Below are positions 50,070 through 59,872 of a DNA stretch of 64,000 nt, in pieces. The notes under the pieces were generated by a model. The model made no database searches. It was not told the origin of the DNA and saw nothing but the letters and a program-made list of their open reading frames with translations. This DNA is from DATATJ01 sp963789075. Lineage in GTDB: Bacteria; Acidobacteriota; Vicinamibacteria; Vicinamibacterales; CAVVIG01. The translations under genes were made by a program, and so were the position numbers. Positions within the stretch are counted from its first letter, which is position 1. Each line of letters opens with the position of its first letter. The DNA is taken from positions 496,001-560,000 of the forward strand of contig CAWBJQ010000014.1 in the NCBI GenBank assembly GCA_963789075.1, written 5' to 3'.

Positions 50070-52499
50070 TTGCGACGTGTTTCGACGGTCGTCCTGCTCC
50101 TCTCGGCCGCGCTGGCGATTAGCTGCGCGCGCGTTCCGCCTCCTCCGTATCCGCTGAATTTTTCGCTGTCCGGGCAGGCGCCGCGATTGATGCAGGCGTC
50201 GCAGGAAGTCGCCGTGCCGATCGGCGTCACGAATACCGGAGATCGCACGTGGGATCCCGCGCGGATCCACGTGTCCTACCACTGGCTCTGGATCGTGCCG
50301 CGCGAGCTCCGGTACCGGTCGAGGACCGTGCCGTTTCAAGACGGCGTGCGGACAACGCTTCCTGCGCCGGTCGCGGCTCGCGCCGCTGCGGCGGTCGACG
50401 CGCGCATCCTCGCGCCCTCGATCCCCGGCTTGTACTGGCTGCAGTGGGACATGGTGGACGAGGGGACGACATGGTTCGCGCAGGTGGCGCCGCGTCAATC
50501 GCGCCGGCTGGTGATCGTCGTGCCGCCAATTCTGCTGTGGTGGGCGCCGCTGCCGCTCGTGCTCGCGCTCGCCGGGTCGTCTATCCTCGGCCGGCGGCGG
50601 CGAGGGCGACATCTGCCGCCGTGGCTCGCGGCGTTCGCCCTCACGGCTGATGTCTGGTGGTGTGCCGCACTTCTGTTTGCGAAGCCGCTGCTGCTCGTGC
50701 GCGACGTACTGCTCGAGCCGACGGCCGTCGCCTACTGGTTGACGCTGGCGATCGCGCTGCTCGTCCCGGTTCTCGTCATGCTCCTGCTGCCGCGGCGGCT
50801 CCGTGCGTGGACGCTCGTGGCGATTGGCACGTTCGGGACGCTGATCATGTTCGGCGACGTCGTGTACTACCGGTTCTTCGGCGATATCCTGTCAGCTCCG
50901 GCGCTGCTCGGCGCGCATCAAACCGGCCACGTTCTGGGATCGATTCGCAGCCTGCTCAGCATCGACTTCGTGTGGCTGTTGGTTGACGTGCCGTTGGCTG
51001 CCTGGCTGGCGATCGGATTGAGCAGGGCGCAGGCCCCTGAACTGCCCGGGCGTCGTCGTGCGTCGATCGCGATCGTGTCGACGGCCGTGGTGGTGGTTGC
51101 CGGCGCCGCCATGTCGGCGCCGCGCGTGCTCGCGTCGACGCCGCTCGACCAGATGTTCCGCGATCGCGCGGTCGCCGAACAGCTCGGGCCGTTCGGTTAT
51201 CACGCCTACGACGGCTGGCACTACGCGCGCGCGACGCTGCTCCGGCCACGCGCCTCGGAGGCACAGGTCGAGGAGGTGCGCGCCTGGTTTGCGCATCGCG
51301 CTCCGCTGCGATCCGCCGCAGGCCCGTACCGCGGCGTAGCGGCCGGGCGCAACCTGATCGTGATTCAGGTCGAGTCGCTGCAGGACTTCGCCGTCGATTA
51401 TCGCGTCGCCGGCCAGGAGGTGATGCCGCACTTACGCCGCTGGACCGAGGACGCCGTGCGCTTCACCAACGTCACGGACCAGACCAGCGAAGGCCGCACC
51501 TCGGATGCCGAGTTCACCGCGATGACGTCGCTGCTGCCGCTCGATCACGGCGCCGTCGCGTTCCGCTTCCCCGGCAATCACTACGTGGGTGCGCCGCGCG
51601 TGCTGGCGGAGCACGGCTATCACACGTTGTCGGCGGTTCCGTTCGAGTCGGGCTTCTGGAATCGAAACGTGATGCATCCGTCGTACGGATTCCAGCAGAG
51701 CCTCTTCGAACCTGATTTCGTGATGACGGAACAAATCGGCTGGGGCCTGAACGACCACGACTTTCTGCAACAGATGGTCCCACGCCTCGAGCAGCTGCCG
51801 CGGCCATTTGCCGCGTGGCTGATCACGCTGTCGCTGCACCATCCGTTCGAGGATTTTCCCCAACGGCACAAAGTGCTGAAGCTCGGCGCGCTCGAAGGCA
51901 CGTCGTTCGGCAATTACCTTCACACGATGCACTTTTTCGATCAGGCGCTCGCCGACTTTCGGGCGGCGCTCGATCGCGACGGGCTCCTGTCGAACAGTAT
52001 CGTGGCGATCTTCGGCGATCACGACGCCGGCTTTCAGCACGACCGGGCGCTCGCCGACACGATCGGTATCGCGTCGACTGACGCCGGTTGGGAACGGGCG
52101 GATCGCGTCCCGTTCTTCGTGCGCGTGCCGGCGGCAGGCGATGGGCGGAGCGTGCCTCCCGGCGCGCGCGATCTGGCGGCGGGCCAGACGGACTTTGCGC
52201 CGACGCTGCTGGCGCTGCTCGGCATCGATGCGGCACCGCTGCCGTACGCCGGACGCAATCTGCTCGGCGCGGCTGGCGATCCCCCGCTGGTGCGGCCGTA
52301 CGGCGACTGGCTCGATCGCCGGCATCTGTTCCTGGCCGGGACGGCCGCCGGCCGAGGGTGCTTCGATCTGGCCGCCGAGGTCTTCGTCGATCGATCCGCG
52401 TGCACAGGCGCGGACGCATCCGCACGCCTCGCGCGCGACATCGTGCGGCTCGTGGTCACCGATGATTTGCAGCAGCGTGTGCGCGATGCCCTTCGCTGA
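50070..52499 (+). CDS. LtaS/sulfatase-family membrane enzyme with N-terminal extracytoplasmic domain
   Basis: About 810 residues. The N-terminus has a hydrophobic leader ending in a possible lipobox (LLLSAALAISC), then an Ig-like region of about 150 residues (PIGVTNTGDRTWDPARIHVS). A multi-helix membrane part follows (ILLWWAPLPLVLALAGSSIL, YWLTLAIALLVPVLVMLLLP, LVAIGTFGTLIMFGDVVYYR). The C-terminal alkaline-phosphatase fold has VIQVESLQDFAVDY, GRTSDAEFTAMTSLLPLDHG and IVAIFGDHDAGFQHD. LtaS relatives transfer phosphoglycerol to lipids or glycans. The start is uncertain: TTG 50070 is the simplest, and the frame is open to 49920. Confidence 0.75.
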   Translation: MRRVSTVVLLLSAALAISCARVPPPPYPLNFSLSGQAPRLMQASQEVAVPIGVTNTGDRTWDPARIHVSYHWLWIVPRELRYRSRTVPFQDGVRTTLPAPVAARAAAAVDARILAPSIPGLYWLQWDMVDEGTTWFAQVAPRQSRRLVIVVPPILLWWAPLPLVLALAGSSILGRRRRGRHLPPWLAAFALTADVWWCAALLFAKPLLLVRDVLLEPTAVAYWLTLAIALLVPVLVMLLLPRRLRAWTLVAIGTFGTLIMFGDVVYYRFFGDILSAPALLGAHQTGHVLGSIRSLLSIDFVWLLVDVPLAAWLAIGLSRAQAPELPGRRRASIAIVSTAVVVVAGAAMSAPRVLASTPLDQMFRDRAVAEQLGPFGYHAYDGWHYARATLLRPRASEAQVEEVRAWFAHRAPLRSAAGPYRGVAAGRNLIVIQVESLQDFAVDYRVAGQEVMPHLRRWTEDAVRFTNVTDQTSEGRTSDAEFTAMTSLLPLDHGAVAFRFPGNHYVGAPRVLAEHGYHTLSAVPFESGFWNRNVMHPSYGFQQSLFEPDFVMTEQIGWGLNDHDFLQQMVPRLEQLPRPFAAWLITLSLHHPFEDFPQRHKVLKLGALEGTSFGNYLHTMHFFDQALADFRAALDRDGLLSNSIVAIFGDHDAGFQHDRALADTIGIASTDAGWERADRVPFFVRVPAAGDGRSVPPGARDLAAGQTDFAPTLLALLGIDAAPLPYAGRNLLGAAGDPPLVRPYGDWLDRRHLFLAGTAAGRGCFDLAAEVFVDRSACTGADASARLARDIVRLVVTDDLQQRVRDALR

Positions 52500-52520
52500 A
52501 CGAATACTGGAGCACGACTT

Positions 52521-52611
52521 TTCACCACGGAGGACACAGGGGACACGGAGGTTCAACCGAACGCATCCAAAAGAGCATTGCCTCTGTGTCCTCCATGTCC
52601 TCTGTGGTGGA
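52521..52611. repeat. GGACACGGA-family inverted repeat
   Basis: Left arm TTCACCACGGAGGACACAGG plus GGACACGGAGG (52521-52551) and right arm CCTCTGTGTCCTCCATGTCC plus TCTGTGGTGGA (52581-52611) pair along nearly their whole length with a 29-base loop. It is the longest-armed copy. Confidence 0.85.
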
Positions 52612-52680
52612 GTGTAAGCGGCTCAGCGTTTCGAGCATCAGTGACGTGCCAGCGAACGGCACTATAGAATGCTGGCACCG

Positions 52681-53328
52681 ATGACTCACCGTATCGTTCT
52701 TGCGATCGTGCTCCTCCTGTGCGCCGGCGCGTCCGTAGGCGCACAAGATCAGCCGCCGCGTCTGCCCTTGTTCGTCGTCGACCTGCACGGGGCGTTCTTG
52801 AATTTTCCGGCGACTCAGGATTTGGCCGACAGCCGTGGCCTGGTGCTGGGCCAGTTGCCGGGTGGGGCGATTGGGGGCGATCTCGCAGTGCACGTGTATC
52901 CGCTCCGCTGGCGGGCGGTCACCTTCGGCATCGGCGGCCGGGTGATGGGCGCGCGGGCCCGCGAGGTTCCTGCGGCGGCCGCCGATCAGACGACGTTGAC
53001 TCCTGTGACGGAACGCTTTCTCACCGGCGCCCCGGAGCTCTCCTTCAACTTTGGCAGCGGCAACGGCTGGAGCTATATCAGCGGCGGGATCGGCCGATCG
53101 GTCTGGCAGGTGGTGCCAGACGGCTCCGATCCGCAGGCCGCAGACGAGGAGCGGCTGCAGACGAGCAATTACGGCGGCGGTGCGCGGTGGTTCATCAAGA
53201 AACACCTCGCGTTCAGCTTCGACGTGCGCATCTACGGCATCAAGGCCGGGACTCCTTCGCCCGGCTTCACCAAGGGCGGCCCGCGCACGAGTCAGCTCGT
53301 GATCGGGGCAGGGGTGTCGCTCAAATAA
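52681..53328 (+). CDS. Outer-membrane beta-barrel-like protein
   Basis: 215 residues with a signal peptide (RIVLAIVLLLCAGASVGAQD). The body has alternating hydrophobic/glycine-rich strands (LFVVDLHGAFLNFPATQDLA, AVTFGIGGRVMGAR, APELSFNFGSGNGWSYISGG, FIKKHLAFSFDVRIYGIKAG) and ends on an amphipathic strand with VIGAGVSLK, consistent with a small barrel. Family unknown. ATG 52681 preferred; ATG 52669 also possible. Confidence 0.62.
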   Translation: MTHRIVLAIVLLLCAGASVGAQDQPPRLPLFVVDLHGAFLNFPATQDLADSRGLVLGQLPGGAIGGDLAVHVYPLRWRAVTFGIGGRVMGARAREVPAAAADQTTLTPVTERFLTGAPELSFNFGSGNGWSYISGGIGRSVWQVVPDGSDPQAADEERLQTSNYGGGARWFIKKHLAFSFDVRIYGIKAGTPSPGFTKGGPRTSQLVIGAGVSLK

Positions 53329-53331
53329 TCT

Positions 53332-55773
53332 TCATTCCCCGCGTAGCGCGATCATCGGATCGACGCGCGTCGCGCGCCGGGCAGGCACGTAGCTCGCCAG
53401 CGCGGCGACGCCGATGAGCGCAGCCGCCACCAAGACGAACGTCGCCGGATCGCTCGGGCTCACGTGAAACAGCAGGCCGCGCATGACGCGCGCGGCCGCC
53501 AGCGCGAGCATCAATCCAATCGCGACGCCACCGACGGCGAGCCGGCAGCCCTGCCGCAAGACCATGCGCCTCACATCGGTCGGCCGCGCGCCGATCGCCA
53601 TGCGCACGCCGATTTCGTGCGTGCGCTGCGTCACCGAATAGGCCACCACGCCGTAGACGCCGACGGCGGCCAGCGCCAGCGCGAGCCCGCCGAGCAGCAC
53701 GAACAGCAGCATGTTCAGCCGCCGATCCGACGTCGAGTCGGCGACGACCTGCGCCATGGTCGTGACGTCCGAGATGCCGAGATCCCGATCGACCCGGTCG
53801 ATCGCCGCCCGTGCGTACGCCGTGGCGGCGATCGGTTCGCCGGTCGTGCGAATCGCCCACGTCATCGCCGGAACCGCCGCGGTGTCCGGGCCCATACCGA
53901 ATCGGAACTGAGTGTGCGGGCGATACATCTCCGCGCGCGCCGGGGCGTCGAGCCCACGATGCCGCACGTCCGCGACGATGCCGACGACGGTGAGCCAACG
54001 GTCGTTGTTGCCCATCGTCATGCGTCGGCCGATCGGATTCTCGCCAGGCCAGTACTTCTTCGCCATCGTCTCGTTGATGACGATGACCGGAAGTGTGTCC
54101 TGCTGATCCGCATCCGTGAATAGCCGCCCTCGGACGACCGGCGTCCCGAGCGCTTCGAAGTACCCCGGCGTGATGATCTGCCAGTCCGCCGCGGGATGCT
54201 GACGCCCTTGGGGCGGCAGGCCCTCGATGCGAATGCCCCAGTCGCCGCGCGTGCTGGCGAGCGGCAGACCGGTGACGGCGCCCGCGGCCTCGACGCCGGG
54301 CGCTTCGCGCAGCCGCTGGCCGATGTCGCGATACGCGCGCGCCATGCTGCCGGCGTCGGCGTAGCGCGCAGGAGGCAAAGACGTGCGGAGCGTGAGCACA
54401 TGCGACGGATTGAACCCGGAATTCACGTCCAGCAGCGCCGTGAAGCTGCGTGCGAGCAGCATCGCTGCGGCGACGAGCACGACGGACGCGGCGATTTCAG
54501 AGACGACGAGCGCATTGCGGAGCCAGCCGGTGGCGACGCGCGAATCGCGTCCGCCGTCCTTCAAGGCTGGCTGCAGATCGGCGCGCGATGCCTGCATCGC
54601 CGGTACGAGACCGAAGAGCACGCCGGTTGCGAGCGCGATCGCAGCAGTGAACGCAAGCACGCGGCCGTCGATGGCGATGTTCTGTACGCGGGGAATCCGC
54701 AGCGGATCGAGCGCCACGAGGGCGTGCACGAGCGCGAACGCGAAGGCGGCGCCGGCAAGGCCGCCTGTCGCCGACAGCACCATCGCCTCGGTGATGAGCT
54801 GGCGCACCAATCGCGCTCGGCCGGCGCCGAGCACCGTCCGGATCGCGATTTCCTTCTGCCGACCTTCGGCGCGCGCCAGCAACAGGTTCGCCACGTTCGC
54901 GCACGCAATCAGCAGCACGGCGCCGACGGCGCACAGCAGCAGCAGGAGCGCCGGCTGAATCGCGCCAAAGACCTCGTCCGTCGCGCGGACGAGCGTCACG
55001 CCGAATTCGCGGTCGTACTGATTGGGAAACCTGGCGTGAAAGCCGCCAGTGATCGTGTCCATCTCGGACTGCGCCCGATCGACGCCGGTGCCCGGCGCGA
55101 GACGGCCGAGCGCGAACAGCCCGTGATTACCGCGGTCCTGTGGGTCGGTCGGTCCGAGCGCGATCGGCACCCACAATTGCGTGGCCTCGCGACTTGCGTA
55201 GTCGATCGGCAGACGCAGCGCCGCCGGCAGCACGCCGAGGACCGTGTACGGCGCGCCGTCGAGCGAGATCGTGCGTCCGAGGATCGATCGGTCGCCCCCG
55301 AACTGTTCACGCCACAGCCCCTCGCCGAGCATCGCGACACGATCGTGGCCCGGTCGATCCTCGTCGTCTGTGAAGAGCCGGCCCGCGATCGGGCTGGCGC
55401 CAAGCGCGGTGAACACCGCCGGCTGCACCTGTGCCGCCCTGACGCGCAGCGGCTCTCCCGCGCCGGTCAGGTTGAACGACGTGTATTGAAAGGCGCCGAC
55501 GTGCTCGAGGCTGTGTGCCTGATGCTGATAGTCGTCGAGTTCAGGCTGGGAGAGCCAGGTCTTGTTCCAATTGATCCAGTGACTCCACAGCATCACGACG
55601 CGGTCGGGCTGCTGGTAGGGGAGCGGCTTCAGCAGCACAGCGTTCACGATGCCGAAGATCGCAGTGTTCGCGCCGATGCCGAGCGCGAGCGTCGCGAGCG
55701 CCACGAGCGTGAATGCCGGCTGCTTCGCCAGCGTGCGCACTGCGTAACGGAGGTCCTGAAGGATTGTCGACAC
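53332..55773 (-). CDS. ABC transporter permease, acidobacterial orphan (ADOP) type
   Basis: 813 residues with the MacB/FtsX arrangement duplicated: helix 1 (FTLVALATLALGIGANTAIF), a large extracytoplasmic MacB_PCD domain, an FtsX helix set (LLLLLCAVGAVLLIACANVA, GVLFGLVPAMQAS), then a second PCD domain and helices (LFVLLGGLALALAAVGVYGV, RTHEIGVRMAIGARPTDVRR). N-terminal MSTILQDLRYAVRTLAKQPA is diagnostic of the orphan-permease family common in Acidobacteria. No ATPase gene is adjacent, as expected for these. The transported substrate is unknown. The frame is intact. Confidence 0.92.
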   Translation of the reverse strand: MSTILQDLRYAVRTLAKQPAFTLVALATLALGIGANTAIFGIVNAVLLKPLPYQQPDRVVMLWSHWINWNKTWLSQPELDDYQHQAHSLEHVGAFQYTSFNLTGAGEPLRVRAAQVQPAVFTALGASPIAGRLFTDDEDRPGHDRVAMLGEGLWREQFGGDRSILGRTISLDGAPYTVLGVLPAALRLPIDYASREATQLWVPIALGPTDPQDRGNHGLFALGRLAPGTGVDRAQSEMDTITGGFHARFPNQYDREFGVTLVRATDEVFGAIQPALLLLLCAVGAVLLIACANVANLLLARAEGRQKEIAIRTVLGAGRARLVRQLITEAMVLSATGGLAGAAFAFALVHALVALDPLRIPRVQNIAIDGRVLAFTAAIALATGVLFGLVPAMQASRADLQPALKDGGRDSRVATGWLRNALVVSEIAASVVLVAAAMLLARSFTALLDVNSGFNPSHVLTLRTSLPPARYADAGSMARAYRDIGQRLREAPGVEAAGAVTGLPLASTRGDWGIRIEGLPPQGRQHPAADWQIITPGYFEALGTPVVRGRLFTDADQQDTLPVIVINETMAKKYWPGENPIGRRMTMGNNDRWLTVVGIVADVRHRGLDAPARAEMYRPHTQFRFGMGPDTAAVPAMTWAIRTTGEPIAATAYARAAIDRVDRDLGISDVTTMAQVVADSTSDRRLNMLLFVLLGGLALALAAVGVYGVVAYSVTQRTHEIGVRMAIGARPTDVRRMVLRQGCRLAVGGVAIGLMLALAAARVMRGLLFHVSPSDPATFVLVAAALIGVAALASYVPARRATRVDPMIALRGE

Positions 55774-55824
55774 AGTGTGCCTCGCCGGTTAGACGGGGAG
55801 GCCGAAGGATAGGTTGACGCCGCC

Positions 55825-56457
55825 TCATTCAAACGAAAACGGCGGGTAGTCGTCCACGAGCAGCAGCAGGTACGCCTCGACGCGCAGCGCCCAGCGCATC
55901 GCGCCAATGGCCGGCTGTGCCAGCCCCTCCGGGTATCGGCCGGTGATGAGGATCGCGAACCAGGCGACCACGGTGATGATCCACCAGAAGCACACGATGA
56001 AGAACAGCGCGATGGCGTGTGGAATCACGAGGAGCAGTCGCAGGCCGACCGTCAACCGGTTGCGGCCGTCGGCCGGCGGATCGACGATGGTGAGGGTTAC
56101 CGGATACGGCCCGTCGCCGAAGGGCGGGTAATCGTCAACGAGGAGCATCACATACGCGATCGCACGCGCGCGCCAGCGCAGAACCCACGTCGTGATCTCA
56201 CGGATGCCCTCCACGTGCTGTCCGCTCAGCACGATGGTGAACCAGCTCACGATGGCGAGCAGCGACACCACCGCGCCGAGGAGGCCGGTGGTGCCGCCGA
56301 TCGACAGGATCGAGTGGGAGCTCGCCGACCAGAGTTCGCCCGCTATGCCGCCGACGAGAAGGATGTGCGGCAGCCCCAGAATCAACCGGAACGCCGTCGT
56401 CACGCGTTTCCGGTTCGCAAGCTGCGGCACGACGGTGATCGCAACAGGGTAGGACAT
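55825..56457 (-). CDS. DUF4389 membrane protein
   Basis: About 210 residues made of two similar halves, each with membrane helices and a terminal LLLVDDYPPF motif (residues near 108 and 202). Segments: YPVAITVVPQLANRKRVTTA, LRLLLVIPHAIALFFIVCFW and VVAWFAILITGRYPEGLAQP. The duplicated VDDYPPF ends are the family hallmark. Function unknown. ATG 56457 is chosen; 56469 would add four residues. Divergent from the amidohydrolase gene. Confidence 0.8.
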   Translation of the reverse strand: MSYPVAITVVPQLANRKRVTTAFRLILGLPHILLVGGIAGELWSASSHSILSIGGTTGLLGAVVSLLAIVSWFTIVLSGQHVEGIREITTWVLRWRARAIAYVMLLVDDYPPFGDGPYPVTLTIVDPPADGRNRLTVGLRLLLVIPHAIALFFIVCFWWIITVVAWFAILITGRYPEGLAQPAIGAMRWALRVEAYLLLLVDDYPPFSFE

Positions 56458-56500
56458 CGGCGGGATCATACCCTTTGCCCGTTCGCATCGATGTGCCATC

Positions 56501-58483
56501 ATGCCGTCCATGCGAAAAATGGTGACCGTGTCCGTCGTGACCTTGGCGGCGGCCGCCGGGCTCGCCGCCACGCTTGCGGCGCAGCACGGATCGTCTTCGC
56601 CGGTTGAGCACGGGCGTCTGCGTTTGCACTACGTCCAGAAACCGATCGGCTTCGAGGACTACAAGATCGCGCATGACGGAAACGTTCTCGAGTTGACGTC
56701 CGACTTCGATTTCACCGATCGCGGCGGCCGCGTCCAGCTCGCGTCCACGCTGCGCACGGCGCCCGACTTTACGCCGCTGACGTTCCGCGCGACGGGAAAG
56801 AGCTATCGCTTCGTCAACGTCGACTCGGAGATCACGATCGACGGGCGCGACGCGACCGTCCGCGCCGACGGCGCCACCGCGCACGTCACCCTGCCGCAGA
56901 CGTTCTTCACCGTCGACGGCTACGCTCCGTTCGCCGTGCAGATGCTCCTCGTCCGCTACTGGCAGAAGCACGGCCAGCCGCACGTCCTGCAGACGGTCCC
57001 GGGCATGCGGCTGAACGACGTGATCATCGAGCACCGCGGCCGCGAGACGATGCAGGCGGGCGCGCAGACGCTGACGCTCGAGCGCTACTCGATCGATGGC
57101 GTGGTGTGGGGCCGCGAGACATTGTGGCTCGACGAGGCAGGCGGGATCGTGGCGGCGATCACGCGTGCGGGCGGCCTCGGCTTCGAAGGCGTGCGCGAGG
57201 ATCTCGAGCCGCAGCTGGGCGAGTTCGTCCGGCGATCCCTCCGTGATCGGATCGGCGATCTCGAGGCCATCACGCAGCAGGTGCCGCCGCTGCACAGCGG
57301 CACGTTCGCGCTGGTGGGCGCTACCGTGGTGGACGCCACCGGCCGGCCACCGATGACGGACGCGACGGTCCTGATTCGCGACGGCCGGATCGCTGATGTC
57401 GGACCCAGAGCGCAGGTCACGGTGCCCACGGGCACCCCGGTCGTGGACGCGACTGGCAAGACGATCGTGCCGGGCCTGTGGGACATGCACACGCATGCCA
57501 CCCAGATTGAATGGGCGCCGGTCTACGTCGCGGCCGGTGTGACGACCGTGCGCGACATGGGGAACGAATTCGAATTCATCACGGCACTGCGCGACGCCAT
57601 CGCGTCGGGTCGGGCGGTGGGCCCGCGCGTGCTCGCCGCGGGGCTGGTCGACGGCGGAGGACCCAACGCGTTCGGCGTCGTGTATGCCGCGACGCCGGAT
57701 GAAGCGAAGCATGTCGTCGCGAGATATCACGACGCCGGCTTTCAGCAGATCAAGATCTATAGCGTGGTGACGCCGCCGATCGTCGAAGCGCTCTGCGCCG
57801 AGGCGCATCGCCTGGGGATGACGGTGACGGGGCACGTGCCCAACGGGATGACGATCGATCAGGCCGTGGACGCCGGCATGGATCAGATCGCGCATCTTGC
57901 GATTCGCGGCGAGGCGGGATCTCCAGAGGTGAACGCGACCATCGCGCATCTGAAAGCACGCGGGACCGTGATCGACCCGACGCAGTCGTGGAACGAGCTG
58001 CTCGGCCACGCGCTGGGCACGCCGATCGCGGCCTTCCAGCCAGGCATCGCGAAGGTGCCGCCGCCGCTCAACCGTCTGTTCTCCGGCGCAGGCGCCGCAG
58101 GCGTTGACGCGGCAGCGGCGCGCGCGCGGCTCGATCGCGGGCTGCGGATCGTCAAGGCGCTGCACGACGCGGGCGTCCCGGTCGTCGCCGGCACGGACGA
58201 AGGGGTGCCGGGGTACAGCGTGCACCGCGAGATCGAGCTGTATGTCGAGGCGGGCTTCACGCCGCTCGAAGCGCTGCAGGCGGCGACGATCGTCTCGGCG
58301 CGTGCGATGAAGCTGGACGGCGAGCTGGGCACCATCGAACGCGGCAAGCGCGCCGACCTCGCGATCCTCGACGCGAACCCGCTCGATCAGATCCGGAACA
58401 TCCGCACGGTGCGATGGACGATCAGTGGCGGCCGGATGTACGAGGCCGCGGCGTTGTGGAAGAGCGTGCGCTTCGAGCCCTGA
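56501..58483 (+). CDS. Exported amidohydrolase-family protein with N-terminal beta domain
   Basis: 660 residues. Signal peptide VTVSVVTLAAAAGLAATLAA (Ala-Gln cleavage). Residues 35-270 form a beta-rich domain of unknown role; the amidohydrolase TIM barrel follows. Metal-binding motif PGLWDMHTHATQIEWAPVYV, a candidate bridging Lys in QIKIYS, His in VTGHVPNG and HLAIRGEAG, and Asp in VVAGTDEGVPGYS. Ends with the composite-domain block GTIERGKRADLAILDANPLD. Imidazolonepropionase-like dipeptidases are the nearest relatives I know of. Substrate unknown. The frame is intact. Confidence 0.85.
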   Translation: MPSMRKMVTVSVVTLAAAAGLAATLAAQHGSSSPVEHGRLRLHYVQKPIGFEDYKIAHDGNVLELTSDFDFTDRGGRVQLASTLRTAPDFTPLTFRATGKSYRFVNVDSEITIDGRDATVRADGATAHVTLPQTFFTVDGYAPFAVQMLLVRYWQKHGQPHVLQTVPGMRLNDVIIEHRGRETMQAGAQTLTLERYSIDGVVWGRETLWLDEAGGIVAAITRAGGLGFEGVREDLEPQLGEFVRRSLRDRIGDLEAITQQVPPLHSGTFALVGATVVDATGRPPMTDATVLIRDGRIADVGPRAQVTVPTGTPVVDATGKTIVPGLWDMHTHATQIEWAPVYVAAGVTTVRDMGNEFEFITALRDAIASGRAVGPRVLAAGLVDGGGPNAFGVVYAATPDEAKHVVARYHDAGFQQIKIYSVVTPPIVEALCAEAHRLGMTVTGHVPNGMTIDQAVDAGMDQIAHLAIRGEAGSPEVNATIAHLKARGTVIDPTQSWNELLGHALGTPIAAFQPGIAKVPPPLNRLFSGAGAAGVDAAAARARLDRGLRIVKALHDAGVPVVAGTDEGVPGYSVHREIELYVEAGFTPLEALQAATIVSARAMKLDGELGTIERGKRADLAILDANPLDQIRNIRTVRWTISGGRMYEAAALWKSVRFEP

Positions 58484-58486
58484 AGA

Positions 58487-58570
58487 CGATCAACACAGAG
58501 ACCGCTGAGATCGCAGAAACAAATCTTCTCTGGTCCTTCTATGCGTGTTCTGCGAGCTCTGCGTTGATCG
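58487..58570. repeat. CTCTGCGTTGATC-family inverted repeat
   Basis: CGATCAACACAGAGACCGCT (58487-58506) plus GAGATCGCAGAAA face TTCTGCGAGCTCTGCGTTGATCG (58549-58570). Same family as 5012-5076. Confidence 0.75.
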
Positions 58571-58578
58571 TTGTATCT

Positions 58579-59865
58579 TCACCCGATCTCTTCGGCCGCA
58601 TGGAAATGACGGCCGCGCGTTTCGGGGCCCATCCACACCAAGGCGATCACCAGCACGCCGGCGGCGGCGATGCAACCCGCCATCGCCGTTGGCAGCGCCA
58701 CGCCGCGATCCTGCAGCAGGCCGATGAACTGGGGCGTGAACGCTCCCAGGCCGGCGCCGACGTGATACGCGAGCCCCGCGCCCACGGCGCGTGACGCGGT
58801 GGGAAAGCGCTCGGTGAGATAGCTCGGCACCATGCCCCATGCACCAGCCGCGAAGAATCCGATCGCCAGCGCGCCCGCCCACATCAGGACGGTGCTGGTC
58901 GTGTAGAGGTACAGCGGGATCGCCGCGATTCCCAGCAGCATCATCACCGTCGCCGAGCCGCGGCGGCCGAGCGTCGTCTCCGAGAGACGGCCCGCGGCGA
59001 TCGCGCCCGTGACGCCGCCGAAATTCAACAGCAGCAGATACACGAGCGGCGCGAGGTGTCGTCCGGCGAGCAGCGTCGGATACCAGTACGTGATGGAGTG
59101 ATAGGAGAAGATGAAGGCGCCCATCAGGAGCGAGGTCTGCAGCGTGATGCCGATCGTGCCTGGCTTGAACAGGTCGCCGAGTGAGATGCCGCGCGCCTGA
59201 TCGCGATCCTTCAAGTGCCGCTGGCGCTCGAGCCAGACGGGGCTCTCTGTTACGCCCGACATGATCCAGAACACCAGCAGCGCCGGCAGGATGCCGATCC
59301 ACATCATCACGCGCCATCCCAGGTCTGCGCGATGGCTGATCAGCGGATATGTCAGCTGGAACACCAGTGTCGAGAGCATGAACCCGACGGAGTAGCCGGC
59401 CTGCAGCATGCCCGACGCGATGCCGCGCAGATGTGTCGGCCAGTGTTCGAGCGTCAACGGCATCCCGGCCGCCCAGACGCCGCCCATGCCGATCCCAAAC
59501 AGCGCCCTCAGGGCGAAGAGCATCCCGTACGTCGTCGAGAAGCCGCTGAAGAAGGCAAAGAGCGAATACCAGAGAATCGAGAACATCAGCGGGCCCTTGC
59601 GGCCCCATCGGTCCGCCGCGGTGCCTGCGCTGATGCCGCCGATCACGCGAAAGACCAGCGTGATGGTGCCGAGCGCGCCGAGCGCCGCCTTGTCGACGCT
59701 GAAGCTCCGCTGAATGTCGGCGAGCAGAAACGTGAGAATGGTGAAGTCGAAGCCGTCGAGCACCCAGCCGAGGAACGTGGCGAAGAACGCCTTCCACTGG
59801 GTTCCCGTCACCTCGCGATACCAGGGGCCAGTCGGGGACGCGGAGACGGTGTCGGGAGTCAGCAC
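58579..59865 (-). CDS. MFS transporter, sugar/acid-like
   Basis: 428 residues, 12 predicted helices. MFS signatures: GWVLDGFDFTILTFLLADIQ in helix 1, GRKGPLMFSILWYSLFAFFS with the AADRWGRKGP loop, and LFGIGMGGVWAAGMPLTLEH in helix 4. The GFDF motif and layout resemble the sialate (NanT) or aromatic-acid symporters; substrate unknown. GTG start at 59865, seven bases after the preceding stop. The frame is intact. Confidence 0.88.
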   Translation of the reverse strand: MLTPDTVSASPTGPWYREVTGTQWKAFFATFLGWVLDGFDFTILTFLLADIQRSFSVDKAALGALGTITLVFRVIGGISAGTAADRWGRKGPLMFSILWYSLFAFFSGFSTTYGMLFALRALFGIGMGGVWAAGMPLTLEHWPTHLRGIASGMLQAGYSVGFMLSTLVFQLTYPLISHRADLGWRVMMWIGILPALLVFWIMSGVTESPVWLERQRHLKDRDQARGISLGDLFKPGTIGITLQTSLLMGAFIFSYHSITYWYPTLLAGRHLAPLVYLLLLNFGGVTGAIAAGRLSETTLGRRGSATVMMLLGIAAIPLYLYTTSTVLMWAGALAIGFFAAGAWGMVPSYLTERFPTASRAVGAGLAYHVGAGLGAFTPQFIGLLQDRGVALPTAMAGCIAAAGVLVIALVWMGPETRGRHFHAAEEIG

Positions 59866-59872
59866 GCGGACA

